The notes under the pieces were generated by a model. That model searched no databases. It saw only the letters and a list, made by a program, of their open reading frames with translations, and had not been told where the DNA came from. From Asticcacaulis sp. AC402 (lineage in GTDB: Bacteria; Pseudomonadota; Alphaproteobacteria; Caulobacterales; Caulobacteraceae), in the NCBI RefSeq assembly GCF_000495835.1, contig NZ_AWGC01000024.1, forward strand, positions 28,090 through 92,089: a DNA stretch of 64,000 nucleotides, in the 5' to 3' direction. A program made the position numbers and the translations under genes. Shown here in pieces: positions 62,605 through 64,000 of this stretch (position 1 is the stretch's first letter; each line of letters opens with the position of its first letter).

Positions 62605-62986
62605 GTCTGCGCAGCTTTGAAGGTCGATAGCGCGAACTGAGCTGCAGTGATTTAACGAGCAAATTCTTGCAACTGATATCCAGCCTGGACTGCTGAGCGC
62701 GTCATGGAATGTGCGCCAGCTGGAGGTTCGGACGTAAACTTCGCGTCTTCTCGACTTTCCGAGAAACATTTTTCTGGCCGTGCGTGTTACCCCCTGGACC
62801 TGCGTCAGGGCCCCGAACCCCTTACCTGGAAGAAAGATGTTTCACGCGAAGACGCAAAGACGCGAATCCCATCGTCTCCTTCCGGTCATGGTATCGGCCA
62901 CACTATGAGCCGAACAAAAAACCCTGTGCATCTAACATTTGCGGACGTTGCCGTTTAAAAAAGAACACGCTGAGGGGTAGGACAAC
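62605..62986. other. Gap before the tRNA-like array, with a 3' tRNA remnant
   Basis: No gene is supported. A short GACGCAAAGACGCGAA repeat (62845-62861) runs into GAATCCCATCGTCTCC (62859-62876), the 3' end of the tRNA-Ser-like unit without its 5' part. It continues with the same spacer as between full copies (CCCTGTGCATCTAAC, TGCGGACGTTGCCG). This marks the truncated left border of the array. Confidence 0.65.
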
Positions 62987-63126
62987 GCAGACGTGGCCGA
63001 GAGGCTGAAGGCACGCGTTTGCTAAATGAGCATACCCCTAAAAGGGTACCCTGGGTTTGAAACGAGCAAGTTGCAAAGCAACTTGCGAGTTCGGCGAAGC
63101 GTAGCGGAGCCAATCCCATCGTCTCC
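62987..63126 (+). tRNA. tRNA-Ser(GCU)-like unit 1 with T-loop insertion (probably degenerate)
   Basis: The acceptor arm is GCAGACG (62987) with CGTCTCC (to 63126; one mismatch). The D-arm is GCC/GGC, the anticodon loop is TTGCTAA with GCT at 63021-63023 (Ser codons AGC/AGU), and a long variable arm follows (ATACCC/GGGTAC). The T-arm is split after GGGTTTGAA by 51 nt containing the hairpin GCAAGTTGC AAA GCAACTTGC, then resumes at TCCCAT. This copy also has T instead of the invariant C in the T-loop (TTTGAA). It may not be functional. Confidence 0.6.
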
Positions 63127-63233
63127 TTGCGGTCATGGTGGCGGCCACATTATGAGCCGAACAAAAAACCCTGCGCATCTAACATGTGCGGACGTTGCCG
63201 TTTAAAAAAGAACACGCTGAGGGGTAGGATAAC

Positions 63234-63373
63234 GCAGACGTGGCCGAGAGGCTGAAGGCACGCGTTTGCTAAATGAGCATACCCCTAAAAGGGTACCCTG
63301 GGTTCGAAACGAGCAAGTTGCAAAGCAACTTGCGAGTTCGGCGAAGCGTAGCGGAGCCAATCCCATCGTCTCC
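63234..63373 (+). tRNA. tRNA-Ser(GCU)-like unit 2 with T-loop insertion
   Basis: 140 nt like unit 1, 247 bp further on, with the same acceptor, D-arm, GCT anticodon (63268-63270) and variable arm, and the canonical T-loop start GGGTTCGAA. The 51-nt insertion is identical to that of unit 1. Removing it restores an 89-nt tRNA-Ser. Stem mismatches in the acceptor and anticodon arms remain, so function is doubtful unless the insert is removed. Confidence 0.6.
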
Positions 63374-63467
63374 TTACGGTCATGGTGGCGGCCACATTAT
63401 GAGCCGATCAAAAAACCCTGTGCACCTAATACCTATCAACGAAAAGATTGACACATCGACAGTAGGT

Positions 63468-63662
63468 AGACCCCACCGCCTCGACGCGCTTCGCCCTTAG
63501 GGCTCGCTTGCTCGGCACCTCCCCATTTGAAATGGGGAGGAGAAGAAACCATTGAACATATTCTTTTTCTCCTCCCCATCCCTTCGATGGGGAGCGGGGT
63601 GGCCCGTGCCATGGCGAGCAAGCGGAGATCGAAGATCGTAGCGCGTCGAGACGGAGGGGTCT
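63468..63662. mobile_element. 195-bp palindromic MITE-like element in the tRNA-like array
   Basis: The left end AGACCCCACCGCCTCGACG (63468) is the inverted repeat of the right end CGTCGAGACGGAGGGGTCT (to 63662), two mismatches. Inner inverted segments include CGCTTGCTCG/CGAGCAAGCG and CCTCCCCATTTGAAATGGGG with CTCCTCCCCATC. No gene. It sits in the spacer between units 2 and 3 of the tRNA-like array, so it entered after that unit was made. Confidence 0.65.
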
Positions 63663-63754
63663 CCTTGCGGAAAGAATGTCAAAGTCAAAGTGGGTTGGTA
63701 TAACATGTGCGGACGTTGCCTTTTAAACAAGAACTCGCTAAGGGGTTGGACAAC

Positions 63755-63894
63755 GCAGACGTGGCCGAGAGGCTGAAGGCACGCGTTTGCTAAATGAGCG
63801 TACCCCTAAAAGGGCACCCTGGGTTCGAAACGAGCAAGTTGCAACGCAACTTGCGAGTTCGGCGAAGCGTAGCGGAGCCAATCCCACCGTCTCC
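63755..63894 (+). tRNA. tRNA-Ser(GCU)-like unit 3 with T-loop insertion
   Basis: 140 nt, same layout and GCT anticodon (63789-63791). The T-arm begins GGGTTCGAA and ends TCCCACCGTCTCC. The 51-nt insert differs from units 1 and 2 by one base in its hairpin loop (AAC instead of AAA). The spacer and the start of a further unit follow to the window edge (63946-64000). Confidence 0.6.
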
Positions 63895-64000
63895 TTGCGG
63901 TCATGGTCGCTGCCACTCCAACTTCCGAACAAAAAACCCTGTGCATCTAACATTTGCGGACGTTGCCTTTTAAAAAAGAACACGCTAAGGGGTTGGACAA

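Noticed and set aside
62930..63998. The spacer between tRNA-like units begins ATCTAAC and ends GTTGGAC/GTAGGAC, resembling integron attC core sites (RYYYAAC ... GTTRRRY).
   Set aside because: Pairing between the two ends is imperfect and differs between copies, the inner L boxes hardly pair, no integrase gene is visible, and the repeat is simply tandem. The match to a short degenerate consensus is weak evidence.

Overview
The window looks like a chromosomal segment of an alphaproteobacterium, most likely of the Caulobacterales (Asticcacaulis/Caulobacter-like). This is inferred from gene content, not from a marker gene. The clues are high GC, a class I lysyl-tRNA synthetase, the alphaproteobacterial aa3 oxidase operon (ctaC-ctaD-ctaB-small protein-ctaG-ctaE-DUF983-surf1-M16 protease), a LiuR-type MerR regulator next to an acyl-CoA dehydrogenase, several TonB-dependent receptors or partners, and class C beta-lactamase-like hydrolases. 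Most of the segment is housekeeping DNA. Accessory features lie at both ends and in the intergenic gaps.

Layout. 1-7 kb: the N-terminal part of an Rhs/YD-repeat secreted protein running off the left edge, a tiny single-YD-repeat protein, a TolA/TonB-like protein, and a large Oar-type TonB-dependent receptor with a clear terminator. 7-14 kb: DUF1499 protein, APH-AAA fusion, pdxH, J-domain protein overlapping a GNAT acetyltransferase, dicarboxylate symporter, and aroC. 14.8-21.6 kb: two tandem RTX calcium-binding proteins (1468 and 547 aa) followed by a small secreted protein. 21.7-25.7 kb: pirin, lipoprotein, queE, queC, and two coupled hotdog thioesterases. 25.8-34 kb: serine hydrolase, lysS, merR/liuR with an operator, acyl-CoA dehydrogenase, second serine hydrolase, peroxiredoxin, YqgE. 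34-44.5 kb (minus): EAL protein, then the cytochrome c oxidase operon. 44.9-61.4 kb: tldD, TonB-dependent receptor, POT peptide transporter, gshA, rsmE, alpha/beta hydrolase, M61 protease, HExxH protein, pirin plus secreted protein, a decayed porin pseudogene, and a K+/H+ antiporter. 61.8-64 kb: a Phd/VapC toxin-antitoxin pair, then a tandem array of tRNA-Ser(GCU)-like sequences.

The most unusual signal is at the right end. Three 140-bp tRNA-Ser(GCU)-like copies lie in ~247-bp repeat units. Each carries the same 51-nt hairpin-containing insertion inside the T-loop. A 195-bp palindromic element interrupts the array, a 3' remnant precedes it, and another unit begins at the window edge.

The intergenic gaps hold several families of dispersed palindromic repeats. 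One is a ~226-bp MITE-like element (2 copies) with ~28-bp imperfect inverted ends. Another is a four-arm cruciform repeat sitting at gene ends (2 full copies, 1 reduced); in one copy the outer arms are made from the stop codons of both convergent genes. A third is a ~65-110-bp repeat beginning or ending in AGAGCG/CGCTCT (3 copies plus a fragment). A fourth is a shorter two-copy repeat. All family assignments rest on reading the sequence and recalled protein-family knowledge. No database search was run.
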